Notes under the pieces: model-generated
Databases searched by the model: none
What the model was told of the DNA's origin: nothing
Seen by the model: the letters and a program-made list of their open reading frames with translations, nothing else
Translations under genes and position numbers: made by a program
In this document: one piece after another, positions 49,747 to 62,444 of the stretch
Numbering within the stretch: the first letter of the stretch is position 1
Layout: each line of letters begins with the position of its first letter
Source: Mycolicibacterium brumae
GTDB lineage: Bacteria > Actinomycetota > Actinomycetes > Mycobacteriales > Mycobacteriaceae
Direction of reading: 5' to 3'
Length of the DNA: 64,000 nt
NCBI RefSeq assembly: GCF_025215495.1
Contig: NZ_CP104302.1
Span: 2,232,001 to 2,296,000 of the forward strand

Positions 49747-50358
49747 CTAGGTCGCAGTATCGGCGCCGGGCGCCACCAGCAAGGATACCAATTCCGCACA
49801 GGCAGATTCCAATTGCCGGTTCACCACCACCCGGTCGAAGTCGCCCTGAGCGGCCATTTCGGCCCGCGCGGTGTCCAGTCGGCGGGCCTGGACCTCGGGC
49901 GGTTCGGTGCCGCGGCCGGTCAGCCGCTGCCGCAGCACCTCGAAGCTCGGCGGCGCCAAAAACACCGTCACCGCCTCCGGAATGATCTTCTTGACCGCCC
50001 GCGCGCCGGCCAGATCCACCTCGATCAGCACCGGCCGGCCTGCGCGCGCCGCGGCGTAGACCGGAGCGGCCGGGGTGCCGGACCGCTGCAGCCCGCCGTG
50101 GATCTCCGCCCACTCCAGCAGTTCGCCGTCGTCGATCAGGCGTTGAAATCCCTCGACGCCGACGAAGTGGTAATCGACGCCGTCGACCTCGCCGGGCCGC
50201 GCCGCCCGAGTGGTGGCCGAAACGCTGAAGTACAGCTCCGGCACCCGCTCACGCAGACACGCGACCACGCTGGACTTGCCGACAGCAGAAGGACCGGACA
50301 GCACGACCACGCGGCCGTGGGCTTTGCCCCCGCTGTCCGGCCCCTCGCCAGCGATCAC
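49747..50358 (-). CDS. gmk: Guanylate kinase
   Basis: Phosphorylates GMP to GDP. The 203-residue protein has the P-loop [37 protein letters not shown] (GMP binding) and the EWAEIHG segment with the lid region LIEVDLAGA following. Start is GTG 50358, six bases after the mihF stop, so gmk and mihF are co-transcribed. Confidence 0.95.
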   Translation of the reverse strand: MIAGEGPDSGGKAHGRVVVLSGPSAVGKSSVVACLRERVPELYFSVSATTRAARPGEVDGVDYHFVGVEGFQRLIDDGELLEWAEIHGGLQRSGTPAAPVYAAARAGRPVLIEVDLAGARAVKKIIPEAVTVFLAPPSFEVLRQRLTGRGTEPPEVQARRLDTARAEMAAQGDFDRVVVNRQLESACAELVSLLVAPGADTAT

Positions 50359-50364
50359 CGCCTA

Positions 50365-50682
50365 TCAGGCGGGGTCGAACTTCTCCAGCAGCGCCTTGCG
50401 CTGCCGGTCGCCCAGGCCGCGCAGACGGCGGGTCGGGGCGATCTCCAGCTCGGTCATGATCTCCTGCGCCTTGACCTTGCCCACCTTGGGCAGAGCCTCC
50501 AGCAGCGCGGAAACCTTCATCTTGCCCAGAACTTCATCGCTCTCGGCGTCCTTGAGCACCTGGGACAGGGTGGTGCCACCGCGCTTGAGCCGATCCTTGA
50601 GCTCGGCCCGTGCACGACGTGCGGCGGCAGCCTTTTCCAGGGCGGCAGCGCGCTGTTCGTCGGTCAACTGGGGAAGGGCCAC
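50365..50682 (-). CDS. mihF: Mycobacterial integration host factor (nucleoid-associated protein)
   Basis: Actinobacterial IHF (mIHF/sIHF), a nucleoid DNA-binding protein unrelated to HU-type IHF, essential in mycobacteria and needed by mycobacteriophage L5 integrase. 105 residues: long N-terminal helix (ALEKAAAARRARAELKDRLKRG) and a helix-two-turn-helix core (KMKVSALLEALPKVGKVKAQEIM, followed by IAPTRRLRGLGDRQRKALLEKF). Start GTG 50682 with GGAGG four bases upstream. Confidence 0.95.
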   Translation of the reverse strand: MALPQLTDEQRAAALEKAAAARRARAELKDRLKRGGTTLSQVLKDAESDEVLGKMKVSALLEALPKVGKVKAQEIMTELEIAPTRRLRGLGDRQRKALLEKFDPA

Positions 50683-51138
50683 GGTTCCTCCGTCTCTTCG
50701 GCCAAATGGTTGGCCAGTTTTTCTAGTGCCTCGGCCAGGTGTTTCAGCCAGCGACGATGACCGTACCGAGGTGCACCGACGAATCTAACCCCACCCCCGC
50801 CCCATGCCGTCAACCCCCCGGGCGCGCGTCGCCGCTTCCGGCTCGCATGCGAATGCCCGTCGAACATGCCTCGGCGTCGTCAGCAACCGATCTGTGCCAC
50901 AAACGGGCAGGTCAGTATCGATTTCTCGGGAGGTTTAGCAATGTCTGGGCCAGGAGTGTCGTCGCGCCGTCCTCCCGGCGGCTCGCGGAGCGCGGTGGAC
51001 GACTCGAACGAAATCTCGTCGCGGCGTGTCGCGCGTGTCGCGAAGCACCCGCCGCGGCGTGGAAACGCAGTTCACGGGCGGTTGAGTCGTTGGGGCCGGG
51101 GGCCACCCGCGCCGGGTGACGGGCCATCGACAGCGGGC

Positions 51139-51174
51139 GGCTGATCACTCGGCTGATCACTCGGCTGATCACGT
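51139..51174. repeat. 12-bp tandem repeat, three copies
   Basis: GGCTGATCACTC repeated at 51139, 51151 and 51163, the last unit ending CACGT. Each carries a TGATCA palindrome. Confidence 0.85.
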
Positions 51175-51227
51175 CTGACCACTCGGGCACCGTGGGCATC
51201 AGGGGTCACAGCGTGGGCGGGGCCGCC

Positions 51228-51575
51228 ATCGAGTGAGACGTGGCGGTGGGACGTGGCGGCGGGGCCGGTCATCGAGTGAGGAACCAGGTACGTCAGTGAG
51301 ACGTGAGGGCGGGGGCGCTCATCGAGTGAGGAACCAGGTACGTCCGTGAGGCCTCAGGGATGCAAGTGAGATACCAGGGCGGCGATCTGCATCGAGTGAG
51401 AATCTAGGGACACGTTGTTCGAGTAACCCCCACCCGTATGTCTCACTCAATGAAGAACCCCGCCCTCACGTCTCACCGAGCTACCTCAGTTCTCAAACGC
51501 CTACCTGACGCCTCACTCGACGAGCGACCCCGCCACCAGTTCTCACTGGTGTCCAAGAGGTCTCACTCGATACTC
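51228..51575. repeat. Array of ~13 ATCGAGTGAG-type motifs in mirror-image arrangement
   Basis: In the first half (51228-51420) the motif is forward: ATCGAGTGAG at 51228, 51271, 51321 and 51391 with shorter GTGAG versions at 51294, 51343 and 51365, several followed by GAACCAGGTACGT. In the second half (51440-51575) it is reversed: TCTCACTC near 51440, TCTCACC near 51470, CCTCACTCGA at 51511, TCTCACTGG at 51541, TCTCACTCGAT at 51561. The change of orientation near 51425 gives the whole block a loose dyad symmetry. May be protein-binding sites or decayed repeats. Confidence 0.75.
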
Positions 51576-51609
51576 GAGCTCGCGAGCAAACGGCAAGCGC
51601 CCCACGGGC

Positions 51610-51651
51610 GCCCCTCAGGCGAGGCCCGTCAGGAGAGGCCCCTCAGGCGAG
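51610..51651. repeat. 14-bp tandem repeat (three copies) containing the pyrF stop codon
   Basis: GCCCCTCAGGCGAG at 51610 and 51638 with the variant GCCCGTCAGGAGAG at 51624. The unit at 51638-51651 contains the pyrF stop (TCA at 51643-51645 on the plus strand). Confidence 0.85.
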
Positions 51652-52569
51652 GTGGGCGACGGCGTCGCGCAGGCGCTCGGCGGCCGCGCGCAGATCGGCG
51701 ACAGCCGGGCCGGCGCGCAGCACCTCCCGCGAAACCGCGGGCAGCAGCTGGCCGGGCCGCGCGCCGCCGAGTCCGGCGAGGTCCTCGGGACGGCCACCCT
51801 GGGCGCCCACCCCGGGAACCAGCACCGGGCCGCCGAGGGCGGACACATCCGGCGGGTCGGCCAGGGTCGCGCCGACGACGACGCCCACCGAGCCGAGAAC
51901 GCGCGGGCCCAGAACGCCCGAGCCCGACGCACCCAAGCCCGACGCACCCAAGCCCGACGCACCCAAGCCCGACGCACCCAAGCCCGACGCACCCGCGCCC
52001 GACGCAGAGGCTCGGTTGACCGCGGCGGCCTCGTCGACCATCGCCTGGGCCAGCGTGCGCCCGTCGGGCAGCCGCTGACGCTGCACCGAGGCGCCCTCTG
52101 GGTTGGACGTCGCGGCCAGCACGAACACCCCACGGCCACGTTCGGCTGCCAGGTCCAGCAGCGGGGTCAGCGACCCGAAGCCCAGGTACGGCGAGGCCGT
52201 GACGGCGTCGCTGGCCAGCGGCCCGTCCCCCGCCCAGGCTTGCGCGTAGGCGGCCATGGTGGAGCCGATGTCGCCGCGCTTGGCGTCGGCCAGCACCAGC
52301 ACCCCGGACTCGGACAGGCCGGCGATGGTCTGCTCCAGCACCGCGAAACCGGCCGCGCCGTAGGCCTCGAAGAACGCCACCTGCGGTTTGACGATGGCGA
52401 ACCCGGCGAACGCCCGCACGCAGGTCGACGCGAACGCCGCCAGTCCGTCGGCGTCGACGCCAAGACCCCAGCGCGCCAGCAGTTCCGGATGCGGGTCGAT
52501 GCCCAGGCACAGCGGCCCCCGCTCGGCGATCGCCGCGCTCAGCCGCTGCCCGAACGCAGCCCCGGCCAT
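51643..52569 (-). CDS. pyrF: Orotidine 5'-phosphate decarboxylase with in-frame minisatellite
   Basis: Last step of UMP synthesis. The 308-residue protein is of the actinobacterial/myxobacterial OMPDC type: [27 protein letters not shown], the catalytic [18 protein letters not shown] and [15 protein letters not shown], ending [12 protein letters not shown] ... [13 protein letters not shown]. Compared with the ~274-residue Mtb enzyme it has ~34 extra residues near 190-225, made of GASGL repeats encoded by a 15-bp tandem repeat; the insertion lies in a surface-loop region before SVGVVVGAT, so activity is probably retained. It starts one base after the carB stop. Confidence 0.94.
   Translation of the reverse strand: MAGAAFGQRLSAAIAERGPLCLGIDPHPELLARWGLGVDADGLAAFASTCVRAFAGFAIVKPQVAFFEAYGAAGFAVLEQTIAGLSESGVLVLADAKRGDIGSTMAAYAQAWAGDGPLASDAVTASPYLGFGSLTPLLDLAAERGRGVFVLAATSNPEGASVQRQRLPDGRTLAQAMVDEAAAVNRASASGAGASGLGASGLGASGLGASGLGASGSGVLGPRVLGSVGVVVGATLADPPDVSALGGPVLVPGVGAQGGRPEDLAGLGGARPGQLLPAVSREVLRAGPAVADLRAAAERLRDAVAHLA
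51926..52000. repeat. 15-bp minisatellite inside pyrF (five units)
   Basis: GACGCACCCAAGCCC repeated at 51926, 51941, 51956 and 51971, with a variant (ACCCGCG) at 51986 and a decayed copy at 52001. Period 15 keeps the pyrF frame and encodes Gly-Ala-Ser-Gly-Leu units. Confidence 0.95.
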
Positions 52570-52570
52570 C

Positions 52571-55917
<3,347 letters not shown>

Positions 55918-55918
<1 letters not shown>

Positions 55919-57042
55919 CAGCGGTTCTCCATCAGGGCGGCGAACTGGTCGAACAGGTACTCGGCGTCGTGCGGCCCGGCGGCCGCCTCGGGGTGGTACT
56001 GCACGGAGAAGGCGCGGCCGTCGGCCAGCCGAACCCCTTCCACCACACCGTCGTTGGCGCAGGTGTGGCTGACTTCGGCGCGACCGAACGGGGTGTCGAA
56101 CACCTCGCCGGCCTCCCCCTCCAGCGCGAAGCCGTGGTTCTGCGCGGTGATCGACACCCGGCCGCTGGCGTGGTCGAGCACCGGGATGTTGATGCCGCGG
56201 TGCCCGAAGGCCATCTTGTAGGTGCCCCGGCCCAGCGCCCGGCCCAGGATCTGGTTGCCGAAACAGATTCCGAACAGCGGGATTCCGGCTTCGAGCACCT
56301 GGCGGGTGAGCGCGACGACCGCGTCGGCGGTGGCCGGGTCGCCGGGACCGTTGGACAGGAACACCCCGTCGGGCTTCAGTTCGGCGATGGCCTCGAACCC
56401 GGTCGCCGACGGCAGCACCAGGCTGCGGATGCCGCGGGAGGCCAGCAGCCGCGGGGTGTTGCTCTTAATGCCCAGATCGATGGCGGCGACGCTGAACCGC
56501 GCCGGCCCGTCGGGGCCGACGACGTAGGGCTCGCCGGTGCTGACCTCGCCGGCCAGGTCGGCGCCCAGCATGGCGGCCTGGCCGCGGACCCGGGCCAGCA
56601 GCTCGTCGGTTTCGGCGAGCGCGGATCCGGAGAACACCCCGGCCTTCATCGAACCGCGGCTGCGCAGATGCCGCACCACCGCGCGGGTGTCGATGCCGGC
56701 GATGCCGACGATGCCCTGACCGACTAGCTCATCGTCCAGGGTCCGGTTGGCGCGCCAGTTCGAGGCGCGCGGACTGGGGTCGCGCACCGCGTACCCGGCG
56801 ACCCAGATCTTGTCGCCGCGGCTCTCGTTGTCCTCGTCGTTCCAGCCGGTGTTGCCGATCTGCGGCGCGGTGGCGACGACGATCTGCCGGTGATAGCTGG
56901 GGTCGGTCAGGGTTTCCTGGTAACCCGACATGGCGGTGCTGAACACCGCCTCGCCCAGGGTTTGGCCCACCGCGCCGAAGGGCGCCCCGGTGAACACCCG
57001 GCCGTCCTCCAGCACCAGCACGGCGCTGTGATTGCCGCTCAT
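55918..57042 (-). CDS. carA: Carbamoyl-phosphate synthase small (glutaminase) subunit
   Basis: Hydrolyses glutamine and channels ammonia to CarB. 374 residues: N-terminal CPSase small domain ([32 protein letters not shown]) and C-terminal class-I amidotransferase with the nucleophile motif [17 protein letters not shown] and the triad histidine/glutamate in [12 protein letters not shown]. The ATG at 57042 is chosen because GGGAGGA lies about seven bases upstream; longer in-frame reading continues into the neighbouring membrane-protein gene. Coupled to carB. Confidence 0.97.
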
Positions 57043-57542
57043 CCGTTTTCCTCCCGGGTCCAGAGTTCGTAAGCCTTGTGGTCGTCGGCGCGGAAGCCGG
57101 TGTCGACCTGCACCCCCGCGGGCAGGGTCCACCGGATCACCAGGACGCCGTCGAAGGTCATCGCCTTGCCGGCGTGACCGCGTTCGGTGCGCACCGCGAC
57201 GATCTTGTCCTGGGCGATCCACAGCGGCGTGGCCCCCTCGCGGCGCACCATGATGCCCTCGGGGAAGCGGGTCAGGGTGGCCTTGCCGCGGTCGGACAGG
57301 TCGCCGACGGCGATCCGGTCCAGCCAGCTCGGAGCCAGCGTGCTGCCGACGTAGAGGCCCTTGGTCGCCGGGATCGTCGGCGCGCTGAGCATTTCCGGCA
57401 GCGCGGGCAGCGTGCCGATCATGGCCAGCTGACGCTGCGCGCGGCCACGCCAGCCCTGGATCATCTTGCGGTACAGGAACACCACCGCCACCAGCAGCAC
57501 GCCGGCGAAGATCAGCGACCCGATCAGGGTTCCGGTGTTCAC
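57039..57542 (-). CDS. Small membrane-anchored protein in the pyr operon (Rv1382-like)
   Basis: A 167-residue protein: one N-terminal membrane helix (residues ~6-24), a basic [13 protein letters not shown] stretch, then a ~130-residue cytoplasmic domain of probable beta-rich fold ([48 protein letters not shown]) that has a PH-like look. Start GTG overlaps the pyrC stop (GTGA) and the stop overlaps the carA start. The same gene lies between pyrC and carA in mycobacteria; function is unknown, and a membrane link for the pathway is speculative. Confidence 0.87.
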   Translation of the reverse strand: MNTGTLIGSLIFAGVLLVAVVFLYRKMIQGWRGRAQRQLAMIGTLPALPEMLSAPTIPATKGLYVGSTLAPSWLDRIAVGDLSDRGKATLTRFPEGIMVRREGATPLWIAQDKIVAVRTERGHAGKAMTFDGVLVIRWTLPAGVQVDTGFRADDHKAYELWTREENG

Positions 57543-58846
57543 CTGCCCGCCACCGGGCGGGCGGCGCCGTCGGCGGCGGTGACCCGGCCGCGCAACAGGG
57601 TCGCGGTGACGGTGGCCGGCAGGGTCATCGCCCGGTACGGGGTGTTGGCGGACTTGGACGCCAGTTCGGCCGGTTCGACGGTCCACCGCGCGTCCGGGTC
57701 GACGACGACCAGGTTGGCCGGCTCCCCCACCTCCAGCGGGCGGCCCTGATCGGGCAGGCCGGCGATGGCGGCGGGGTTCTCGCTCATCACCCGGGCCACG
57801 CCGCGCCAGTCCAGCAGGCCCGTTTCCACCATGGCCTCGGCGATCACCGACAGCGCGGTCTGCAGGCCCAGCATGCCGGGGCGGGCGTGGGAGAACTCGC
57901 AGCACTTCTCCTGGGCGGCGTGCGGGGCGTGGTCGGTGGCCACGCAGTCGATGACGCCGTCGGCCAGTGCGGCGCGCAAGGCCAGCACGTCGGAGGCTTC
58001 GCGCAGCGGCGGGTTGACCCGGAACACGCCGTCGTAGCTCTCCAGCAGGCCGTCGTCGAGCAGCAGGTGGTGCGGGGTGACCTCGGCGGTGATCGAAATG
58101 CCTTGGTCCTTGGCCCATTTCAGGATCTCGACGGTGCCCGCCGTGGAGGCGTGGCAGATGTGCACGCGGGCTTTCGCGTCGCGGGCCAGCAGCGCGTCGC
58201 GGGCCACGATGGACTCCTCGGCGGCGCGCGGCCAGCCGGCCAGGCCCAGCCGGGCCGCGTTGGGCCCTTCGTGGGCGACGGCGCCGACGGTCAGCCGGGG
58301 CTCCTCGGCGTGCTGGGCGATCAGCACCCCCAGCCCGGAGGCGTATTCCAGGGCGCGGCGCATGAGCAGCGGGTCGTGCACGCACTTGCCGTCGTCGGAG
58401 AACATCCGGACCCGACCGGAGCCGGCGGCCATCAGCGCCATCTCGGTGAGTTGCTTGCCGTCCAGGCCGACGGTGACCGCGCCGACCGGGTGCACGTCGA
58501 CCAGCCCGATCTGCTGCCCGCGGGCCCAGACATGGTCGGTGACCACCGGCGAATCGGCGACCGGGTCGGTGTTGGCCATCGCGAACACCGCGGTGAAACC
58601 GCCGAGCGCCGCTGCCGCGGAACCGGTTTCGACGGTCTCGGTGTCCTCGCGGCCGGGTTCGCGCAGGTGGGTGTGCAGGTCGACGAAGCCCGGCAGCAGC
58701 ACCTGGCCGGCCGCCTCGATCACCTCGGCGCCGTCCGGTGCGGTGATCGAGGCCGCGATCTGGGCGATCTGCCCGTCGGAGACCAGCACGTCGACCGGTT
58801 CGCCCTCGCCGTAGGGCCGCACGCCACGAATCAAGATGGGATTCAC
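57539..58846 (-). CDS. pyrC: Dihydroorotase
   Basis: Cyclises carbamoyl aspartate to dihydroorotate. The 435-residue class-I dihydroorotase has the metal site [19 protein letters not shown] near residue 55, [14 protein letters not shown], the histidines in [15 protein letters not shown] and [10 protein letters not shown], and [14 protein letters not shown] with the catalytic aspartate. Start GTG 58846 overlaps the pyrB stop by one base. Confidence 0.96.
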   Translation of the reverse strand: MNPILIRGVRPYGEGEPVDVLVSDGQIAQIAASITAPDGAEVIEAAGQVLLPGFVDLHTHLREPGREDTETVETGSAAAALGGFTAVFAMANTDPVADSPVVTDHVWARGQQIGLVDVHPVGAVTVGLDGKQLTEMALMAAGSGRVRMFSDDGKCVHDPLLMRRALEYASGLGVLIAQHAEEPRLTVGAVAHEGPNAARLGLAGWPRAAEESIVARDALLARDAKARVHICHASTAGTVEILKWAKDQGISITAEVTPHHLLLDDGLLESYDGVFRVNPPLREASDVLALRAALADGVIDCVATDHAPHAAQEKCCEFSHARPGMLGLQTALSVIAEAMVETGLLDWRGVARVMSENPAAIAGLPDQGRPLEVGEPANLVVVDPDARWTVEPAELASKSANTPYRAMTLPATVTATLLRGRVTAADGAARPVAGR

Positions 58847-59793
58847 TAGATGTCCGCCTCCTCGTCGGCGCCGACCAGCAGCCCGAACAACACCGCCATC
58901 CGAACATGCACGCCATTGGAAACCTGTTGCAGCACAGCGGCTTGCGGCGAGTCGGCCACCGAGTAACCGATCTCCATGCCGCGCAGCATCGGGCCGGGGT
59001 GCAGCACCACCGCGTGCTCGCCCAGCAGCGCCTGACGCTGCTCGGAAAGCCCGTAACAGATCGAGTACTCGCGCGCCGACGGGAAGAACCCGCCGTTCAT
59101 CCGCTCGGCCTGCACCCGCAGCATCATCACCGCGTCGGCCGCGGGCAGTTCGGCGTCCAGGTCGTGGGACACCGTGACTCCCCAGCCGTCGACCCCGGTC
59201 GGCAGCAGGGTCGGCGGGGCGACCAGCACCACCTCCGCGCCGAGGGTGTTCAGCAGCGCGACATTCGAGCGCGCCACCCGTGAGTGCAGCACGTCCCCGA
59301 CGATGACCACCCGCCGGCCCTCGATGCCGCCGAGGCGCTGACGGATGGTCAGCGCGTCCAGCAGCGCCTGGGTCGGGTGCTCGTGGGTGCCGTCACCGGC
59401 GTTGATCACCGCGGGACCACCGCCCCCGGGTTCGGCGGTCCAGGCGGCCAGCTGGTTCGGGGCGCCGGAGGCCGGGTGCCGGATGATCAGGGCGTCGGCG
59501 CCGGCGGCGCGCAGGGTCAGCGCGGTGTCGCGCAGCGACTCCCCCTTCGCGACCGAGGAGCCCGAGGCGCTGACGTTGATCACGTCGGCGCTCATCCATT
59601 TGCCGGCGACCTCGAAGGACACCCGGGTGCGGGTGGAGTTTTCGTAGAACATGGTGATGATGGTGCGCCCGCGCAGGGTGGGCAGTTTCTTGACTTCGCG
59701 GCCCAGCAGCGCCTGGCCGAACCGGTCGGCGTTGTCCAGGATCGCGGTGGCCTGATCGCGCGTGAGGTCGCCGGCGGACAGCAGATGTTTCAC
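58846..59793 (-). CDS. pyrB: Aspartate carbamoyltransferase catalytic subunit
   Basis: Commits carbamoyl phosphate and aspartate to pyrimidine synthesis. 315 residues with the carbamoyl-phosphate loop [18 protein letters not shown], the [15 protein letters not shown] loop, [30 protein letters not shown] and [11 protein letters not shown]. No regulatory pyrI subunit is present, as expected for Gram-positive operons. Start GTG 59793 overlaps the pyrR stop (GTGA). Confidence 0.97.
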   Translation of the reverse strand: MKHLLSAGDLTRDQATAILDNADRFGQALLGREVKKLPTLRGRTIITMFYENSTRTRVSFEVAGKWMSADVINVSASGSSVAKGESLRDTALTLRAAGADALIIRHPASGAPNQLAAWTAEPGGGGPAVINAGDGTHEHPTQALLDALTIRQRLGGIEGRRVVIVGDVLHSRVARSNVALLNTLGAEVVLVAPPTLLPTGVDGWGVTVSHDLDAELPAADAVMMLRVQAERMNGGFFPSAREYSICYGLSEQRQALLGEHAVVLHPGPMLRGMEIGYSVADSPQAAVLQQVSNGVHVRMAVLFGLLVGADEEADI

Positions 59794-60362
59794 CGGAGCG
59801 GTCCTCCCTGCGGCGCGATCAGCACCCCGTCGCGGCCGTCCTGCTCGGTGAGCTGGACCTTGACGTTCTCGCTGCGCGAGGTGGGCACGTTCTTGCCGAC
59901 GTAGTCGGCGCGGATGGGCAGTTCGCGGTGCCCGCGGTCGACCAGCACCGCCAGCTGCACCGCCCGGGGCCGGCCCAGGTCGCGCAGCGCGTCCAGCGCG
60001 GCGCGCACGGTGCGGCCGGAGTACAGCACGTCGTCGACGAGGATGACCAGCGCGCCGTCGATGCCGCCGCCGGGAATGGTGGTGTCCTCCAGCGGCCGCG
60101 GCGGCTTGGTGTTGAGGTCGTCGCGGTAGAGCGTGATGTCCAGCGATCCGTGGCCGACCTCGACACCGGAGAATTCGGTGATGTTCGCGGCCAGCCGGGT
60201 GGCCAGCACCGGCCCGCGGCTCGGGATGCCGAGCAGGATCACCCGGGGGGCGTCCGCGGCGTCCAGTGCCGTCTTTTCGATGATCTGATGCGCGATACGC
60301 GCGATGGTCCGCGTGACGTCTGCCGAGGACATCAATTCGCGGTCGGGATTCGAGGCGCCCAC
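59790..60362 (-). CDS. pyrR: Pyrimidine operon regulator PyrR / uracil phosphoribosyltransferase
   Basis: RNA-binding regulator that senses UMP/UTP and represses its own operon, with secondary uracil phosphoribosyltransferase activity. The 190-residue product has [46 protein letters not shown] and the PRPP motif [24 protein letters not shown] 60362 ([10 protein letters not shown]) is chosen by analogy with the Mtb start, with AGGAGG about 12 bases upstream; ATG 60332 is an alternative. First gene of the pyr operon; a PyrR-binding hairpin lies just upstream. Confidence 0.95.
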   Translation of the reverse strand: MGASNPDRELMSSADVTRTIARIAHQIIEKTALDAADAPRVILLGIPSRGPVLATRLAANITEFSGVEVGHGSLDITLYRDDLNTKPPRPLEDTTIPGGGIDGALVILVDDVLYSGRTVRAALDALRDLGRPRAVQLAVLVDRGHRELPIRADYVGKNVPTSRSENVKVQLTEQDGRDGVLIAPQGGPLR

Positions 60363-60381
60363 GAGTGGATCGGACCTCCTT

Positions 60382-60402
60382 CTCCGCCTCTCCGGACGGA
60401 TC
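60382..60402 (-). promoter_or_regulatory. Probable PyrR-binding hairpin in the pyr operon leader
   Basis: On the minus strand the leader reads TCCGTCCGGAGAGGCGGA, a stem TCCG-CC / GG-CGGA (one bulged T) closing a GGAGA loop. UCCGGAGAGGCG fits the PyrR loop consensus UCCNGNGAGGYU at all but the last base. It ends one base before the AGGAGG (60375-60380) used by pyrR, so PyrR binding could directly block ribosome access: translational repression rather than a terminator/antiterminator switch. Confidence 0.75.
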
Positions 60403-60427
60403 GTTAAAGGATGTCGAACTGCCGGGT

Positions 60428-60433
60428 AGCTTA
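60428..60433 (-). promoter_or_regulatory. Putative -10 element of the pyr operon
   Basis: TAAGCT on the minus strand fits the mycobacterial TANNNT pattern and lies ~66 bases before the pyrR start, leaving room for the PyrR hairpin in the leader. No good -35 box is seen. Confidence 0.45.
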
Positions 60434-60455
60434 ACCCACGACCGGTCCGCGTTCG

Positions 60456-60461
60456 TAAGGT
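60456..60461 (+). promoter_or_regulatory. Putative -10 element for a leaderless serine hydrolase mRNA
   Basis: TAAGGT (TANNNT) ends seven bases before GTG 60468, so transcription would begin at or next to the start codon; no ribosome binding site is visible. It is divergent from the pyr promoter, which lies about 25 bases away. Confidence 0.45.
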
Positions 60462-60467
60462 GGGCGG

Positions 60468-61661
60468 GTGAGACTTCAGCGCAACGCCGATGCGATCCGG
60501 CAGGCCTGTGACGCGGGACTGCTGTCCGGCGCGGTGACCCTGGTGTGGCGGCGCGGCGAGTTGCTGCAGGTCAACGAGATCGGCTGCCGTGATGTCGAGG
60601 CGCGCACCCCGATGACCCGCGACACCGTCTTCCGGATCGCCTCGATGACCAAACCGGTCACCGTCGCCGCGGCGATGACGTTCGTCGAACAGGGCCGGTT
60701 GCGGCTGGCGGATCCGATCACGGCGTGGCTGCCGGAGTTCGACGGGGTGCGGGTGATGACGAACCCGGATTCGTTGGACCCGACGGTGCCAGCACGGCGG
60801 CCGATCACCGTCGAGGATCTGATGACGCACCGCTCCGGGCTGGCGTACCAGTTCTCGGTGACCGGACCGCTGTCGCGGGCCTACGCCAAATTGCCGCTGC
60901 GCCAGGACCAGGACCGTTGGTTGGCCGAGCTGGCGCGGCTGCCGCTGGTTCACCAGCCCGGCGAGCAGCTCACCTACAGCCATTCCACCGATGTGCTGGG
61001 CATCCTGTTGTCCCGGCTGGCCGGCCGGCCGCTGCACGAGGTGCTCGATGAGAGGGTCCTGGGGCCGCTGGGGATGGCCGACACCGGCTTCTTCCTGACC
61101 CGGGAGGCGCGTGGGCGCGCGGCCACCATGTACACCCTCGGCGGCGACGGTTTGCGGGCGGTGATGGGACCGCCGCCGATCGCTCCGCCGCCGTTCTGCG
61201 CCGGCGGCGCCGGGTTGTGGTCCACCGCGGAGGACTATCTGCGTTTCGCCCGGATGCTGCTCGGCGACGGTCAGCTGGACGGGGTCCGGGTGCTGACGCC
61301 GGAGTCGGTGACGGCGATGCGGACCGATCGGCTGACACCCGACCAGCAGAAGGCCCCATTCCTGGGCTCGCCGTATTGGGTTGGCCGCGGGTTCGGGCTG
61401 AACCTGGCGGTGGTGACCGATCCGGCGCGCTCGGCGTCATTGTTCGGTCCGGCCGGCGCCGGCTCGTTCGGCTGGCCGGGGGTGTACGGCACCTGGTGGC
61501 AAGCCGATCCGGAGCACGAGCTGATCCTGATCTACCTGGTCCAGAACTCGCCGAACACCTCCCCGGACGCCGCCTCGGTCGCCGGGAACACGTCGCTGGC
61601 CGCGCTGCGCACCGCGCAACCGAAGTTCGTCAGAAACAGCTACGCCGCGCTGGACCTGTAG
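60468..61661 (+). CDS. Serine hydrolase, class C beta-lactamase/esterase family
   Basis: A 397-residue cytosolic (no signal peptide) member of the beta-lactamase/penicillin-binding-protein-like esterase family. The catalytic tetrad SMTK (Ser60, Lys63) follows FRIA; YSHS near residue 169 replaces the YxN motif with Tyr-Ser-His; [25 protein letters not shown] and [20 protein letters not shown] are family blocks. Such proteins are mostly esterases or amidases rather than true lactamases. Start GTG 60468. Substrate unknown. Confidence 0.9.
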   Translation: MRLQRNADAIRQACDAGLLSGAVTLVWRRGELLQVNEIGCRDVEARTPMTRDTVFRIASMTKPVTVAAAMTFVEQGRLRLADPITAWLPEFDGVRVMTNPDSLDPTVPARRPITVEDLMTHRSGLAYQFSVTGPLSRAYAKLPLRQDQDRWLAELARLPLVHQPGEQLTYSHSTDVLGILLSRLAGRPLHEVLDERVLGPLGMADTGFFLTREARGRAATMYTLGGDGLRAVMGPPPIAPPPFCAGGAGLWSTAEDYLRFARMLLGDGQLDGVRVLTPESVTAMRTDRLTPDQQKAPFLGSPYWVGRGFGLNLAVVTDPARSASLFGPAGAGSFGWPGVYGTWWQADPEHELILIYLVQNSPNTSPDAASVAGNTSLAALRTAQPKFVRNSYAALDL

Positions 61662-61694
61662 TCCGGCGCCGCGCAGCGGTGGCTGAAGGTCGCG

Positions 61695-61922
61695 TTACTT
61701 CGCAGCGCCCTCGTCGTCCTTGCGGCCGGTGACGATCTCGCCGGCCTTCTCCACCGAATGCTTGGCGATGTCGAGGGAGTCCGCCACGATATTGCTGGCG
61801 CCCTCGGCGACGTTGCCCTTGAGCACGTCGGCCGCGCTGTCGACGATGTCGGCGGCCTTCTCGACGGCGTGGGTGGCGATGTCCTTGGCCGACTGGACCG
61901 CGTCCTTGGGGTTGAATGCCAT
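61695..61922 (-). CDS. Small amphipathic-helix protein of unknown function
   Basis: A 75-residue, highly charged protein starting MAFNPKDAVQSAKDIATHAVEKAADIVDSA. Two similar halves are visible (AKDIATHAVEKAADIV and LDIAKHSVEKAGEIVTG), suggesting an internal duplication that forms two amphipathic helices. Similar short proteins occur in mycobacteria (Rv1893-like, from memory). No membrane segment. It lies 34 bases past the convergent serine hydrolase and 39 bases downstream of nusB. Confidence 0.75.
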   Translation of the reverse strand: MAFNPKDAVQSAKDIATHAVEKAADIVDSAADVLKGNVAEGASNIVADSLDIAKHSVEKAGEIVTGRKDDEGAAK

Positions 61923-61961
61923 GGTTGTGTTGCCTTTCGCTGGAGTTGCTACCGGCTCACC

Positions 61962-62444
61962 CTAGTCGGGCTCAACCGCCGGTGCGCGGACTATTCCGGA
62001 AGCGGCGCGCATTTGCGGGGTGACGAGCATCACCTGTCCGAGCACGCCGTTGACGAACGCCGGCGAATCGTCGGTGGACAGCTCCTTGGCCAGTTTGACC
62101 GCCTCGTCGACCGCGACGGCCTCCGGGACGTCGACGGCGTGCAGCAGCTCCCACACGGCGACCCGCAGGATGGCCCGGTCCACCGCCGGCAACCGGTCCA
62201 GCGTCCAGCCCTGCAGATGGGAGGAGATGACGTCGTCGACATGCTCGGCGTGCTCGGTGACCCCGTCGGCGACCACGACGGTGTACTCGGCCAGCGGGGT
62301 GACCTCGGGGTCGGTGCGGGCCAGTTCGGCGCGCGAGGCCGCCGTCTGGGCCGGGGTCAGATTGCGGGCCTCGGACTCGAAGAGCAGGTCGACGGCCCGT
62401 TTGCGGGCGGCGTGCCGCCCCCGAACCGGTCGTTTGTCAGCCAT
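61962..62444 (-). CDS. nusB: Transcription antitermination factor NusB
   Basis: Binds boxA RNA with NusE/S10 in rRNA antitermination complexes. The 160-residue all-helical protein has the signatures [18 protein letters not shown] and [20 protein letters not shown], then [31 protein letters not shown] over two blocks. Start ATG 62444 overlaps the end of efp by eight bases, so the two are translationally coupled. Confidence 0.96.
   Translation of the reverse strand: MADKRPVRGRHAARKRAVDLLFESEARNLTPAQTAASRAELARTDPEVTPLAEYTVVVADGVTEHAEHVDDVISSHLQGWTLDRLPAVDRAILRVAVWELLHAVDVPEAVAVDEAVKLAKELSTDDSPAFVNGVLGQVMLVTPQMRAASGIVRAPAVEPD

Larger units (their letters stand above)
50683..51642. other. 960-bp gene-free interval between mihF and pyrF, filled with short motif repeats
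   Basis: No reading frame here looks coding. The mihF promoter must lie in the first part. The rest holds a 12-bp triplet repeat (51139-51174), a long array of GTGAG/CTCAC motifs (51228-51575) and the pyrF stop-codon repeat. In M. tuberculosis this interval holds PE15/PPE20, which are absent here. Confidence 0.75.
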
